NCBI RefSeq assembly: GCF_000150955.2
Contig: NC_011682.1
Coordinates: forward strand, 62,001 to 126,000
DNA: 64,000 bases
Direction: 5' to 3'
Source: Phaeodactylum tricornutum CCAP 1055/1
Lineage: Eukaryota > Bacillariophyta > Bacillariophyceae > Surirellales > Neidiaceae
In this document: piece by piece, positions 18,423 to 28,771 of the stretch
Layout of the letters: every line of letters starts with the position of its first letter
Position numbering within the stretch: position 1 is the stretch's first letter
Program-made: the position numbers and the translations under genes
Notes under the pieces: generated by a model
Database searches by the model: none
Told to the model about the DNA's origin: nothing
What the model saw: the letters and a program-made list of their open reading frames with translations, nothing else

Positions 18423-19784
18423 AGCTATACTGATTTTCACTAAGGCTTTCAACCTCTACTGAATGCTCGACACCTGATTCCGAGGTCAAGGCGCCCAACT
18501 TATGGATGAACCAGCGATGCGAATGTGTCGATTCTTGTACTTCAGAGATCCATGGCCTTTGCCCCTCTAGTATGAATACTGCCCAGGCTTGTCTGCGTTG
18601 CTCAAGAACCGCCACGGAATCGTCTAACTACGTCTTCGCTCTCAAGCAATTGCTCACTAATCGAATTCCCTCAAGGCGGAACCGATTCATTCCGAAGAAG
18701 TGGGGTCAATAAATTTCTCGTTTACCCGTTTTCGCGTACCTTGAATGTCCCTTTATTATTGACTGTGAAACAACCACAAAGAGGTCATTGTAAATATTTA
18801 TGGAAATAGCAATCTAGGATGTCAGGACCTACAATACCTACATACTGAACTTCAGAATCACTGATGATTAACTATTCGACAATTTCAAATGTTGGGAGCG
18901 TAAAAATATTCTTAGTGTTTGGATATGCTGTGGATATTTCAAGGCATTGATTGTCGCGATACACTCTTGAAGCGGTTTAAAAGTCTGCGCCGATTTCCTT
19001 GAATACATCAAAGTTATTTCAGTAACTCTAGCTGTAAACATAGCCCAAACGAGACCTTCCCCGAACACAAGCGTTCCAGGGATTCCAAACAGCCCTAATA
19101 CCAATTTCTTTACATCCAACTTCCCTGTGGATTTTTTTGAATCTGATTGATTTCTATGGAGTTCAATCGCCTGACCTAAAAACGAATAGGTAACCTAGAA
19201 TTTCAATCAAGGGAGAATCTGAAGGTCTAGCTAGACTTTTCATCAATATAATTCAAGTGACATAATCACATGCCCGTCAGTTATTTTTTTTTAAACCGGA
19301 CATACGAACATATTATCATGAATTAATTTCGGGTCGGGTCGGTCCGGTCTTTGCAATGTCAAAATTTGCTTTTAACAAATAGCAACATTTGCGAGGAGAT
19401 CAGTCGCTAATTAAATGGGCTATTATCAATGGTGTTATTTGCACCTCTGGTGGACTTTTCAACGGATCGATTTTTCTTAAAAAGGATGCCTGATACCCTC
19501 TTTACTTAACAAAAATGTCGCTAAATCTCAATCTCACAATTTCAGGCTTACAGTTAGGCCCGATTTCCGTCCGCAGGCACTTCCCAAGCGTTATCCCGGT
19601 TTTATATAGTGCATCCAAACGAAACCACTGATTTACCAAGCACCTGACGTGAAGCTTTGTAGCATAAGCTTCGTCCTTAAAAGGAACTCTCACCAATAAG
19701 ATCGACAAATGTTACATTGCCACACTGAAGTGAAAGGAGCCAATTTAAAACCGGTACCAAGAGAAGAAATCGGAAATAAGCGGG
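18423..19784. other. AT-rich intergenic region
   Basis: No supported gene is seen. There are poly-T runs near 19280 and a short run of GGTCGG units at ~19333-19350. TTGACTGTGA is at 18759-18768. One 83-codon ORF on the minus strand (18868-19119) has no family features. Confidence 0.5.
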
Positions 19785-22700
19785 ATGACACATCGCTTCT
19801 CCCGCGTCAAACGCCTTGAGTCTTCGGTGCAGTTTCCAATTGTGATAGAAGATGAGTACATTGATTTGACGTCGATCGATTATGACAATGACTCGGATGA
19901 CAGTGGTGCTGCGGGAAACTCTGCTGCCTTTGTACAAGTTAAACCTGGCAAGTCCTTGATGGAAAAGAAGCTCATGGAAGGGACTAACGATAATTTCTTG
20001 GGTACAGATTCACTCCGGGATGTCCAAATGATGCAGTTGGATGTTATGCCCGACGGTGAAAAATTCGACGATTGTTTCCAAAGCGGCCCACTAGTTAGAG
20101 ATAACAATGAGAAGAGCATCGTGGATCATATGGTAGGCGTTTTGCGTTCGCCCAATGGAACAACAGAGGCGATGCAGGAACACGGACAAGCAACAAGACG
20201 AAAGAAAATTAAGACACCTGGTGGTGCCATGTATCAGAAGGCCATGCGGTTCATTGCCGGCAGTCGGAAAAAATCTCACGGTGTCATCAACTCAAATCCC
20301 GTCATATCGTGCGGGTCAGAACTTTCCAATACTAGTAGTTGTGGAGGCGACCGCATATACCGTAAGGCTGTACTAGCCAGAGTTGAGAAGATTGCAACCA
20401 TGACGAAAAGTAAAACTAGAAACTTGAGCCCTATTCGAATCGACGGAGAAGGAGGGGGGTCCAATCGCGTTCACCCTTCATCAGATAGGGATAGTCTTGA
20501 AGTGCTTTTGAATAACCTTGACAGGGAAGGACCGGAACGCTCTCTGGAAACTGAGACGGTGCAAGCCGTGCTCAGTGAAGGCATGATAGAAGGTGTGAGA
20601 AGAGGAAGATGTCGACTTGAAGGAAGCTTTGATTCGAATACTGTGGCGGAAGAAGATGCGGCACGAAATCAAGCTCATCCGACGCCGATTCAATCCGATG
20701 TGCTGAGTCGGCACCATACTACCAGCATCATCAGGCAAGAACATTTTGAGTCAAGACCGGAGGTTTCACTAGACGCACCGACCGGGCAAGTTGCTCGAAA
20801 AAAGAGTCGATCGAAGCAGCCCTCCCAAAGTAATCAGGACCGAAACTGCTTTTCCACAGAAACCGAACAGAGGTTCGTTAAACCATTAAGAAGGAGTATC
20901 TCGCCAGTCAGAACCAGAAGTCCGGACGGCGCGATGAAAGTAGGACCTAAGGTTTCGCCCCAAAACAGAGAAAGCAGTGCAATTGAGGCCGGTCAGGCCT
21001 ATCGAGACATTCAACCGGCTTGTACGAGAGGTGAGCTATTGCAGAGGGATTATGGCTCGATTGCCAAGAGGTACCAGAACCCAGTTGAAGCAACCCAGGA
21101 GATGACTGCTAAAATCGGCGGCTCAAGAAGAAACCAGGATTTCTTTTCGATGTTCGACGATACAACAGAAGTCTCAGAGGTACGCAGTTGTGACAACTTT
21201 AGCACATTATCTAACCACCACAACGACAGTTTTCCCATCGTCTCTCCGAAAAGTAGCGAAGCTTTCTTCTCTTTTGAATTAAATGGAATTTCTTCAGACC
21301 TAAACTTTCAGAAGCAGATCTTAAAAGAACAACCAAGAAGCTCGTTACGAATTTCTCCCAATCGGAGTCTGCGAGACAGGCATGAGCCCGTTGAAGGAGA
21401 AGAACGAGATGAGACGCGCCAGGATGATCCAGACGGAAGGGTTGAACCCGGGCAGCCGATTGACATCATCAAAATCAAACCTAGCGACGAGCACTACCTG
21501 GCTGAAGTCATCGATGTCAGCGGCTTTTCAGACGAAAGACGATTCCGTCGATTGGTGACCGTTGCAGAACCACATTCGAGACAGCAGGAGTCGAGAAGCA
21601 GGAGTCCGACGGGAAAAGGTTTAAGATCCATGGATTCTGTTTCAAACAAGTTGATTAATCCCAAACGCTCAGCTCTAAAAAGTTCTTTCTCACGGAGTCA
21701 AAGTCCATTGAAGCGATCGGTGACTTTGAACCTTCAAGGCGAGGAATCTTTATCGAAGACATCATTGGTAACCTCTAGTGCTTCTCAAAAGCAAGAACAA
21801 CCTAAGAACAAGGATCTTCTGGAAGTTGACGAAAGAGTAATCAGCTACTCCGGAGCTCGAAGAGAAGGCACTCAATTTCATGGGAAAGACTTTCGAAGGA
21901 GCCATAGCTTTTCGTCCCAGAACAACACAAGTATTGAACCCTCTGAATGCGCTCCGACCTTTGACAAATTTGTTTCGAAACCAAATGCCGACAATGAAGC
22001 AGTACGAAGAAAGTTTTTGAAGAGCGACTACAGCCAGGACTGTGCAAAGAGGGTTGCAAACAACACCTCCAGCTCTGTCTCGAATCTTTACAATGCAGAT
22101 GAGAAGAGGGAAAAGGCCAATGCACTCTGTGAATCAGCCCCGCAACTATATGCCCAATATGAGAATGAAAGTCACTGCGGTCCTCTCGGACAAAGTGAGC
22201 CTCGAGAAGATCCACATGGCGAGGATAGCGTAGGTGACGACTACACTACGGACAACACAAACGGAAGCGGATCCGAGGAGACGGATTCCAAAATATCGAA
22301 TCAATCTCTATTTGAAAGCGAGGATTCGGATCTCGACGATCTTGACGTAGAGTTGTATGACTCATTTGCTGTCCCGTTTCTGGTTCGCATGCTGGATAAG
22401 AGTTTTGCATGGCTAGAAAAAAGCAATGATCAATTCCCCTGTGGTGGAGGTTCTCACTCTCTCCTCAAAGAAACTCGAAAGGGGCCTGAGGATTCCAAGA
22501 TGAGCGTTGTACAGCCTTTATTTGGCGTACAAGAGGGTTTTTCCCAACATAATTGCACGGACAATCAAAACGATGTCACCTACCGGTCGGCTCGTCCATC
22601 CCCTCTCACTGCGCACACTTACAAATCTCCAGCATTAAACACCTTTCTCAAGCAAGAAGAATTGGTCAAGTCGACAAAGAGCCTCACTCCTAAGATTTCC

Positions 22701-23879
22701 AATACTACTACCAGGAGGGCAGGGCCGGCAAATGGACAGATCGCACTGACAGAAACGCCACAAGAAGCATATATTGGAAGGGGATACACCGCTTCAGCCA
22801 GGGACATACTCGAATCTAACCATATTTATGCAGATCAGTCTCAAAGAAAAATTGAATTTGATGTGGGTGCGGGTGCCGGTGGACAAAAGAAAATAGATGC
22901 AAGTGAATGCACAGAGTTGAGTACACAGTGCAGCACGAAAACCGCCGTTGACAAATCTACTCATGCATCTGGCCGTAGTAAAGCAAAGACTTTCGCCGAG
23001 AGGAAGGCTCAGATCGTTGCTGAACGAAATGCTCTGAGAGCTGTCGCTATTGCGACAATGAGGCAGGCTGAGAAGGGGGCCAATTCTTATAGCGAGGCCA
23101 GAAACGGAGAGAAGAAATCTGCTGTAATCAAATGTCCAACAAGTGGTGTTGTTAGTAGGTCGAAACCGGCAGACCATCCACTTGATCCAGGATCGGTAAA
23201 TCTGCCTGTCCGATCCACGCATATGGAAAATGCCAAGAAGTCTCGACCAATCAGCCCTGAGAAACAACGTGGCAGCGACAAGAGTGATACCGAAAAGGGA
23301 GAGTGCTCGTCACGTCCAAGTTACTTTCAAGAGAAACTAAAGGCTCGCTTAGCTCACGTCCGTGGTTTGGACACTCCCGAGCTGGAGCTTCCAGCGGAAA
23401 GTCGAAATACCCTCGAAAGCACCCGATTTAGCCGCGATCCGGAGGACGAAGTCCCAAAATCCCAAAAGAGTGACATTCCTATTGGTAATGTTAGACCGGA
23501 TGACTATCGTTCTGAGAAGGCAGCATCACTCAGTAGCGCTGGAAGCAATCGGCACAGGTCCTTCGCTGGTGGGCCAGAATCCATGGTATCTAACTCGTCT
23601 CGTTCCCGCAAAAGTCCCCCGGGATCTCCGCAAAAAAGGCTTTCGCAAAAAGTGAATTTCTTTTTGAAGACAATTAGGGAAGACATCGCCATAGGAGGTG
23701 AAAATCAGAATGATTTTTACGCCTCTTTGACGGAAGACGAACGGTTGGCTGCCTTAGAATTGGCCGAAAAGCTCCGGCGACGGGCTGCCACGCTCAAACG
23801 TCGACGCAAGGTCCGAGAACGTCGAAATCCCGAGGCTACACCGCATCTGCCAGAGATGACCTCAAGCAATGCGCTCTGA
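19785..23879 (+). CDS. Very large disordered Ser/Arg/Glu-rich protein
   Basis: The product is 1364 aa in one uninterrupted exon, starting at an ATG. There is no signal peptide or TM segment. It is low in complexity and highly charged, with scattered RS/SP motifs (RRSISPVRTRSPDG, SRSQSPLKRS, SRSPTGKG) that suggest phosphorylation. An acidic block at ~840-860 is followed by a more ordered stretch, LYDSFAVPFLVRMLDKSFAW (~862-881). A helical segment lies at ~1066-1100 (KAQIVAERNALRAVAIATM). The C-terminus has a second likely structured element (LTEDERLAALELAEKLRRRA) and a basic run resembling a nuclear localisation signal. No family was recognised. A nuclear or cytoskeletal scaffold role would be guesswork. 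Confidence 0.78.
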   Translation: MTHRFSRVKRLESSVQFPIVIEDEYIDLTSIDYDNDSDDSGAAGNSAAFVQVKPGKSLMEKKLMEGTNDNFLGTDSLRDVQMMQLDVMPDGEKFDDCFQSGPLVRDNNEKSIVDHMVGVLRSPNGTTEAMQEHGQATRRKKIKTPGGAMYQKAMRFIAGSRKKSHGVINSNPVISCGSELSNTSSCGGDRIYRKAVLARVEKIATMTKSKTRNLSPIRIDGEGGGSNRVHPSSDRDSLEVLLNNLDREGPERSLETETVQAVLSEGMIEGVRRGRCRLEGSFDSNTVAEEDAARNQAHPTPIQSDVLSRHHTTSIIRQEHFESRPEVSLDAPTGQVARKKSRSKQPSQSNQDRNCFSTETEQRFVKPLRRSISPVRTRSPDGAMKVGPKVSPQNRESSAIEAGQAYRDIQPACTRGELLQRDYGSIAKRYQNPVEATQEMTAKIGGSRRNQDFFSMFDDTTEVSEVRSCDNFSTLSNHHNDSFPIVSPKSSEAFFSFELNGISSDLNFQKQILKEQPRSSLRISPNRSLRDRHEPVEGEERDETRQDDPDGRVEPGQPIDIIKIKPSDEHYLAEVIDVSGFSDERRFRRLVTVAEPHSRQQESRSRSPTGKGLRSMDSVSNKLINPKRSALKSSFSRSQSPLKRSVTLNLQGEESLSKTSLVTSSASQKQEQPKNKDLLEVDERVISYSGARREGTQFHGKDFRRSHSFSSQNNTSIEPSECAPTFDKFVSKPNADNEAVRRKFLKSDYSQDCAKRVANNTSSSVSNLYNADEKREKANALCESAPQLYAQYENESHCGPLGQSEPREDPHGEDSVGDDYTTDNTNGSGSEETDSKISNQSLFESEDSDLDDLDVELYDSFAVPFLVRMLDKSFAWLEKSNDQFPCGGGSHSLLKETRKGPEDSKMSVVQPLFGVQEGFSQHNCTDNQNDVTYRSARPSPLTAHTYKSPALNTFLKQEELVKSTKSLTPKISNTTTRRAGPANGQIALTETPQEAYIGRGYTASARDILESNHIYADQSQRKIEFDVGAGAGGQKKIDASECTELSTQCSTKTAVDKSTHASGRSKAKTFAERKAQIVAERNALRAVAIATMRQAEKGANSYSEARNGEKKSAVIKCPTSGVVSRSKPADHPLDPGSVNLPVRSTHMENAKKSRPISPEKQRGSDKSDTEKGECSSRPSYFQEKLKARLAHVRGLDTPELELPAESRNTLESTRFSRDPEDEVPKSQKSDIPIGNVRPDDYRSEKAASLSSAGSNRHRSFAGGPESMVSNSSRSRKSPPGSPQKRLSQKVNFFLKTIREDIAIGGENQNDFYASLTEDERLAALELAEKLRRRAATLKRRRKVRERRNPEATPHLPEMTSSNAL

Positions 23880-24054
23880 GAGAATCCTCCCGCGGGGTCG
23901 AGTTCAGTGAGGACGAGGGCAGGAAGTCAAAGAGAAACGAACAAATGGAAATATTGAATAACTAAAAAAATTGCCAACCCAAAACGTAGTCATTGTCAGA
24001 GTAAAAGTTTCGTTTCAAGAGGGGGCTTGCATTGGGCTGCCCCGGAAACCTTTG

Positions 24055-25407
24055 ATGGACAAAGTTTTCTATTTCAAATTTAATCACGTATTTGCGGGAT
24101 TTCTAAAAGCCTCTTGTTTTTCGGTTTTCGAGACCATTTCCCGTACCAATCTCTTCGTTAGTGGACGATGGCCGATCTACCCCATCTTGAACTGGAAGAC
24201 ACAAAGTACGCTAGCTACGCTGGTTTCATGCGCTGCACTTTTTATTTTGACGCTGGCTTGCTTCATCGTTTGCTGGCTCGCCAGTTTGGCATCCTGGAAC
24301 CGTACTGATTCTGCATACGAGTCGAGCATTCGTCGCATGATTGTTTTTGATGGATCATCTCGATATATGACCACTAAGCTTACTTTTTGTTGCGACGAGA
24401 TTCATCGAGAGTCTCAGCCGCATGTGGACGGGCTTTTACGATCGTCCAGTTCTGTGACGGTTACTGACATTGAACCTATTCACAATACAAGTCTTCGAGC
24501 TTTGACGCTGTGGCAGCGTTGGCGATGGGAATGGGCAGAACCGTTTTATTCATTGATGGAACCCAGCGGTGAATATTTGGATAGCTCTGCCTGCTTTGCG
24601 CCAGAGCGACCCTTTCGAGCCACATTTTGGGTTCGCTTGATGTGGTTTACGGCGAGCCTCCACGTTCTCGCGGTCGACTTATGGTCATATCCACCGCACA
24701 ATCTTCATATTTATATGGGGTATTTGACGCATTGGGGCCATGCCTTAACAAATGTGTATTGGATTTTTGCTATTCTTTGCTTGACAAAAACAAATTCCCA
24801 GGAACGCATCTTAGAGTGCCCCGGACCCTTGATTTGCTGGATGTTGGGTCTCTATTCTACGATAGCACCCCTTGGGTTGGCCATAACATTTCTGTATTGG
24901 ATTGGTGTAACAGGAAACGCAGCGGTTGGCAACCACAACGGTCCCATTGGATATGTAGCTATCATGGAACACGGGGGATTGGCCCTACTGGTTTTGATCG
25001 ATGGCTTATGGGTCAGTCATATTCCTGTCCGCGCTAAGCATCTCGTTCTTTTGCTGGCAATTTGTGCATCCTACTTGGTTTGGAGTGTTTTGGACGCAGT
25101 ATATGACCTTGGTAGTGGGGACTGGGGGCCAGCATACGATGACGACGCCTTTTATCCTGTATTGAACTGGAAGCACCAGACAACATTGGCCGCCATCGCA
25201 TCGTCCGTTGCCATGGTAGTTGTCGCCCCGACATTCTTTTACGGCTGCTGGATGCTTGGATTGGTGTCGACTAAAAACAGGTCGCACTCTGTAGCAGGAT
25301 TCTGTGGATTTGCTTACGATGGATCCAGTCGAGTCAAACACGGCGCTGGAACCAAGGACGATAATGGGTTCGAGTACCGGTGTCACAATGATGCAGAACA
25401 TGTGTGA
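24055..25407 (+). CDS. Multi-pass membrane protein, AIG1/FAR-17a or rolling-stone (ROST)-like
   Basis: The product is 450 aa from the first ATG (24055); the open frame starts earlier only from a TTG. The core (~24500-25260) contains WWRWEWAEP-like and RPFRATFWVRLMWF segments, then YLTHWGHALTNVYWIFAIL, GPIGYVAIMEHGG and a final pair of helices. This is the pattern of the related AIG1/FAR-17a and ROST families. Some members of the AIG1 family hydrolyse fatty-acid esters of hydroxy fatty acids. The N-terminal ~110 residues repeat the C-terminal segment: YPILNWKTQSTLATL against YPVLNWKHQTTLAAI, and FDGSSRYM against YDGSSRVK. The extra N-terminal part therefore looks like the tail of an older tandem copy. 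Translation might begin at a later ATG (24338 or 24368). It converges on the pirin gene. Confidence 0.7.
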   Translation: MDKVFYFKFNHVFAGFLKASCFSVFETISRTNLFVSGRWPIYPILNWKTQSTLATLVSCAALFILTLACFIVCWLASLASWNRTDSAYESSIRRMIVFDGSSRYMTTKLTFCCDEIHRESQPHVDGLLRSSSSVTVTDIEPIHNTSLRALTLWQRWRWEWAEPFYSLMEPSGEYLDSSACFAPERPFRATFWVRLMWFTASLHVLAVDLWSYPPHNLHIYMGYLTHWGHALTNVYWIFAILCLTKTNSQERILECPGPLICWMLGLYSTIAPLGLAITFLYWIGVTGNAAVGNHNGPIGYVAIMEHGGLALLVLIDGLWVSHIPVRAKHLVLLLAICASYLVWSVLDAVYDLGSGDWGPAYDDDAFYPVLNWKHQTTLAAIASSVAMVVVAPTFFYGCWMLGLVSTKNRSHSVAGFCGFAYDGSSRVKHGAGTKDDNGFEYRCHNDAEHV

Positions 25408-25775
25408 TAAAGCCTTCTGGTCCCATAGTCATATATCATACGGCTCAGATGGCTCAGCAAGGTGCTATAATCGTAACACTTTTCTGATCTGAAAGAGGAG
25501 CTTCTACCTATAGATGCGTGAAGTCCAAGTTCCTCAAATTGCTTGCTCTCACCAAGAAAATCAAAAATGAAGTTTATTTCATGTTGTCTCTTTGGTAGAC
25601 GGAGCAAAGCTGTATACCAATACAAAGGATCTAAATCGTCCGAAAGAAAAAAAAAGTTAACCGTAAAAACCAAATAAAGCGCAAACAAGTTACATTAATC
25701 CAACAGAGAGTCATGCTAGTGCCCCCCTCAGCGAGAGCACCACTCATGGTCAGTGTTGGTACCCCATTCATTATT
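25408..25775. other. Convergent 3' intergenic region
   Basis: This holds the 3' flanks of two convergent genes. An A-rich run lies at ~25645-25660. No gene is seen. Confidence 0.6.
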
Positions 25776-26783
25776 TTAAGATCCGAAAGGTGCAAAACTG
25801 CCACCTTCTACCTTTCCGGCTGCAGCGTAGGCCTCGACCTTTGGGGCCACATCCTGAGCTTGTTCGGTGGTAGCGCAAATAATGGCACCGTTCGCTACTA
25901 ATTTTTTGACCCAGGCCTCGCCGTGCTTTGCTCCTGCACAAACCATGTACTCGGCAGAATGATCACCAGTCGTTGCCTTCACAGTACTCGATGTTGATAC
26001 GTCGTTTGCCAAGACTAATACGTCATGCTGTTTGAGCGGCGAAGTCGTCCCCCCAAACTGTACTGTCGCGGCAGCGTCGTCGGCACTGAGCATCACGATA
26101 AAGCCTCCGTGGGAGGGGTCTATGGACAGGTCTACACTCGTGTTGGCGTTTTGCTGCACATGAAATACGACCAGGGGATGTGGCGTTTCGATCGTAGTCT
26201 TTTCTCCGACGTAATGAGTGACCGTCCCGGCCTTTCGGCTCGTCTCACAGTCCAGTAAATCCGTCGTGGGAAGATCCGTGTCGTACTGCAGCCTGGCCGG
26301 TTTCTGGCGATCGGCTTCCTTGACACCAACCCAGAGTTGAAGCAATTTGATATGCTGAGCTGGATCTGATTCGTCCGCAATCACGCTGGTTTCGTCATGG
26401 AAAACCCCGGTACCGGCGTCAACCCAGTAGGATGCTGGACCTTTAATCGTGGTGTGTTGGTTCGAGAAAGAATCCCAGGATTGCATTTGGCCTTGTAACA
26501 ATAACGTGACCACAGAATGGCCCCGATGCGGATGTGCACCAAACGGCGGACGGTTGTGCTGGTTCAATTGGGCGAGATCGAGCAAGATGAATGGATCGAC
26601 TTCGGGCAGTGCGTGACTCGTGCCCTTGCCGTCTATATCTACGCTTCCGATCAAGCGCGACACGGGGCCGCCGCTAGACGTGGCGGGAACAACCTTGTCA
26701 ATCAGACGAGAAGTCATGTTGAAGCTGCTGCGGTTTCTCGAGGATAGATTCAAGCTGACGAATGCGGTGCGGAACCAGTTCAT
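25776..26783 (-). CDS. Pirin family protein
   Basis: The product is 335 aa, from an ATG. It has the bicupin layout of pirins. The N-terminal cupin carries the metal-site motif PPFGAHPHRGHSVVTLLLQG, near residues 80-98, then GVFHDETS with the other His/Glu ligands. A smaller C-terminal cupin follows (HDVLVLANDVSTSSTV). Pirins are iron-binding proteins described as transcription cofactors or quercetinase-like dioxygenases; the substrate here is unknown. The first ~22 residues precede MTSRLIDKVVPA, where most pirins begin, and could be a weak organelle presequence. It is divergent from the oxidase gene at 27184, with TCACAGTCAA in the shared promoter. Confidence 0.9.
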   Translation of the reverse strand: MNWFRTAFVSLNLSSRNRSSFNMTSRLIDKVVPATSSGGPVSRLIGSVDIDGKGTSHALPEVDPFILLDLAQLNQHNRPPFGAHPHRGHSVVTLLLQGQMQSWDSFSNQHTTIKGPASYWVDAGTGVFHDETSVIADESDPAQHIKLLQLWVGVKEADRQKPARLQYDTDLPTTDLLDCETSRKAGTVTHYVGEKTTIETPHPLVVFHVQQNANTSVDLSIDPSHGGFIVMLSADDAAATVQFGGTTSPLKQHDVLVLANDVSTSSTVKATTGDHSAEYMVCAGAKHGEAWVKKLVANGAIICATTEQAQDVAPKVEAYAAAGKVEGGSFAPFGS

Positions 26784-27183
26784 TGCTGGGTTCGAATTTT
26801 ATGGACTCCCCAATCGACTTCTGTATGTATTCACTGGAAAGGCGATCGTTGTCACAGTCAACAAAATCTTTTTCTACTTGTTCCGGGTTTGGTTAAGATT
26901 GTTCCAAGATGTTCTTCGAACAATTAATTATATGTGGAGTTTTAAAAGCGTTTTGAAAAACAGTTTCAAAAATCATGTCGATCGCGTACCGCACCCGGAC
27001 GTTGAAGTATTCTTTCATCCCTGATTTTCCTATTGCATTGAGATCGACAATAGAGAAGTAGTAGACGTTTTTTAGATCCAATTCTTCCGAGCTGCTACTG
27101 TTGTCGCAATTGTCTTGTACCGGGAAGCTGACTTGTTCCGCTTCGCTGTTTTTGCTGCGTACACATAAGAGCAACTGTTCGCG
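26784..27183. other. Divergent promoter region
   Basis: This is the 400-bp spacer between the pirin and sarcosine-oxidase-type genes. The motif TCACAGTCAA lies at 26852-26861. No gene is seen. Confidence 0.55.
26852..26861. promoter_or_regulatory. TCACAGTCAA motif in a divergent promoter
   Basis: The motif sits 70 bp upstream of the pirin ATG and about 320 bp before the oxidase ATG. The core is nearly palindromic, so its orientation is uncertain. The role is inferred from recurrence in the window. Confidence 0.3.
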
Positions 27184-28542
27184 ATGTACGACGCTGTCGT
27201 CGTGGGACTCGGAGGTGTTGGTTCGTTTGCTTTGCGAGCCTTAACTCACAGCGGTACCCGTACAGATACAGAATTCGTGAGCAATGACACCAACACAAAG
27301 AACCCAAAGGGCAAGACGTACTTGGGCATCGAACGGTTTGCCCGCTGTCACGATCGTGGTTCGTCGCATGGATACACCCGCATCTATCGACAAGCGTACT
27401 TTGAACACGCCAATTACGTACCCTGGTTAAAGTTTTCCGTAAAAGCCTTCCGAGAACTTGAAGTCGCCCAAAATGTGTCGCTCTTGCACGAATCTGGCTG
27501 CATCGTGATGGAGCCAGCCGTTGCTCAAACGGAAGGAGATCCCTCCCAAATTTCCATGCCACCGTACTGCAAGGCGTCGTACGAATCCGCCCTACGGCAC
27601 GACATTGATGTGGAGTTTCTTGACACGACGGCCTTAAAAGCACGCTTTCCTCAATTTCTATCCGACCACGATATGGTGGGACTATTGGAACCCCAGGGTG
27701 CGGGCTTAGTTCGGCCCGAACGCTCCATCGAGGCGGCTTTGCGAGACGCCGCAGAGCACGAGGGTGTGAAAATACAAGAGCATACCCAGGTCTTGTCTTA
27801 TCGGCAAAAACAATACCACGATGACACCGAGATTGTCGAAGTCGTCATTCAACGGGACGGAGAAGACGCATCCGAAACGATTCTGACTAAATCGCTCCTG
27901 ATAGCCGCCGGTGCGTGGGCCTCGACTTTTGTTCCTTCTTGGAAACCGTACGTTGTTCCCAAACGGCAATTGCAAGGATGGATCGATGTATCTCATACCG
28001 CGGATGCGTCATTGTACGACGGGGGTAAACTACCGGGGTGGATCCTCGTCACACCATCGTGGCCGGTACCCATGTACGGGCCGCCGTGTGATCCGAGCGG
28101 CGACGATCCGGCTCATCGCCATTGGCTCAAAGTTGGCTTGCACGGAAGAGACATACCGATCGCGGATCTCTCCCAAAATCCCCGCGAAGCATCGGAAGAC
28201 GAAATTCAAGAAGTCCGCGAGGCAGCAACCCAGGTATTTACCCGGGACGTCTGGGCCAAGAACGACGACCAGAAATTTCCTGATCTAGCGCAAGTAACAC
28301 CGTGTATATATACCATGACCCCCGACACTCACTTCGTTATTGGCTCACCGCCGCTTCTCTCTGATCGGCTTGGAACGAGCCCTGCTCCAAAATCGTGCGT
28401 CTTTGCGATTGCTGGCTTGTCCGGACACGGATTCAAAATGACTCCGGCCTTGGGACAAATGATGGCGGATTTTGCTAACGGTGTTGACGTTGAAAGCGTT
28501 TGGGGAACGTCTTTTTGTTCACCATTCCGCTTTGGCATTTAA
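27184..28542 (+). CDS. FAD-dependent oxidase, sarcosine oxidase / PIPOX family
   Basis: The product is 452 aa, from an ATG. The N-terminus has the dinucleotide-binding fold VVVGLGGVGSFALRAL (Gly 8, 10, 13) and the signature IERFARCHDRGSSHGYTRI followed by RQAYFEHANYVPWL. Cys374 in TPCIYTMTPDTHFVIG matches the cysteine that carries covalent FAD in monomeric sarcosine oxidase and PIPOX. The end motif SGHGFKMTPALG is also typical. The family oxidises secondary amines such as sarcosine, pipecolate or N-methyl-tryptophan, giving hydrogen peroxide. The protein ends in FRFGI, not a canonical SKL-type peroxisome signal, so its compartment is open. The insert after residue ~30 (Thr/Asn/Lys-rich) is longer than usual. 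Confidence 0.9.
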   Translation: MYDAVVVGLGGVGSFALRALTHSGTRTDTEFVSNDTNTKNPKGKTYLGIERFARCHDRGSSHGYTRIYRQAYFEHANYVPWLKFSVKAFRELEVAQNVSLLHESGCIVMEPAVAQTEGDPSQISMPPYCKASYESALRHDIDVEFLDTTALKARFPQFLSDHDMVGLLEPQGAGLVRPERSIEAALRDAAEHEGVKIQEHTQVLSYRQKQYHDDTEIVEVVIQRDGEDASETILTKSLLIAAGAWASTFVPSWKPYVVPKRQLQGWIDVSHTADASLYDGGKLPGWILVTPSWPVPMYGPPCDPSGDDPAHRHWLKVGLHGRDIPIADLSQNPREASEDEIQEVREAATQVFTRDVWAKNDDQKFPDLAQVTPCIYTMTPDTHFVIGSPPLLSDRLGTSPAPKSCVFAIAGLSGHGFKMTPALGQMMADFANGVDVESVWGTSFCSPFRFGI

Positions 28543-28771
28543 CGACGAACAATGGCTGTTGCCCTCGACCCCAACTCAGTTGGTTACCAGGTGGTCAAGT
28601 TCTCTACGAATATTCCTATTCGCTTCTACAGGCATAATATTGTGATGCTCGTCCAAAGGGCATTTTCAATCAGACCTATACATTTTACTTTTCCCAAATC
28701 AGAGCCTCCGGACGTTCGTAGCGAAAGCCACCCATCTTGCACATATTTTCAAACATCAACACCCCAAGGGC

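Noticed and set aside
18412-18615. Possible first exon for the gene at 17385
   Set aside because: It starts at GTG with no ATG in the frame and would need a 46-bp intron, shorter than the others found here.
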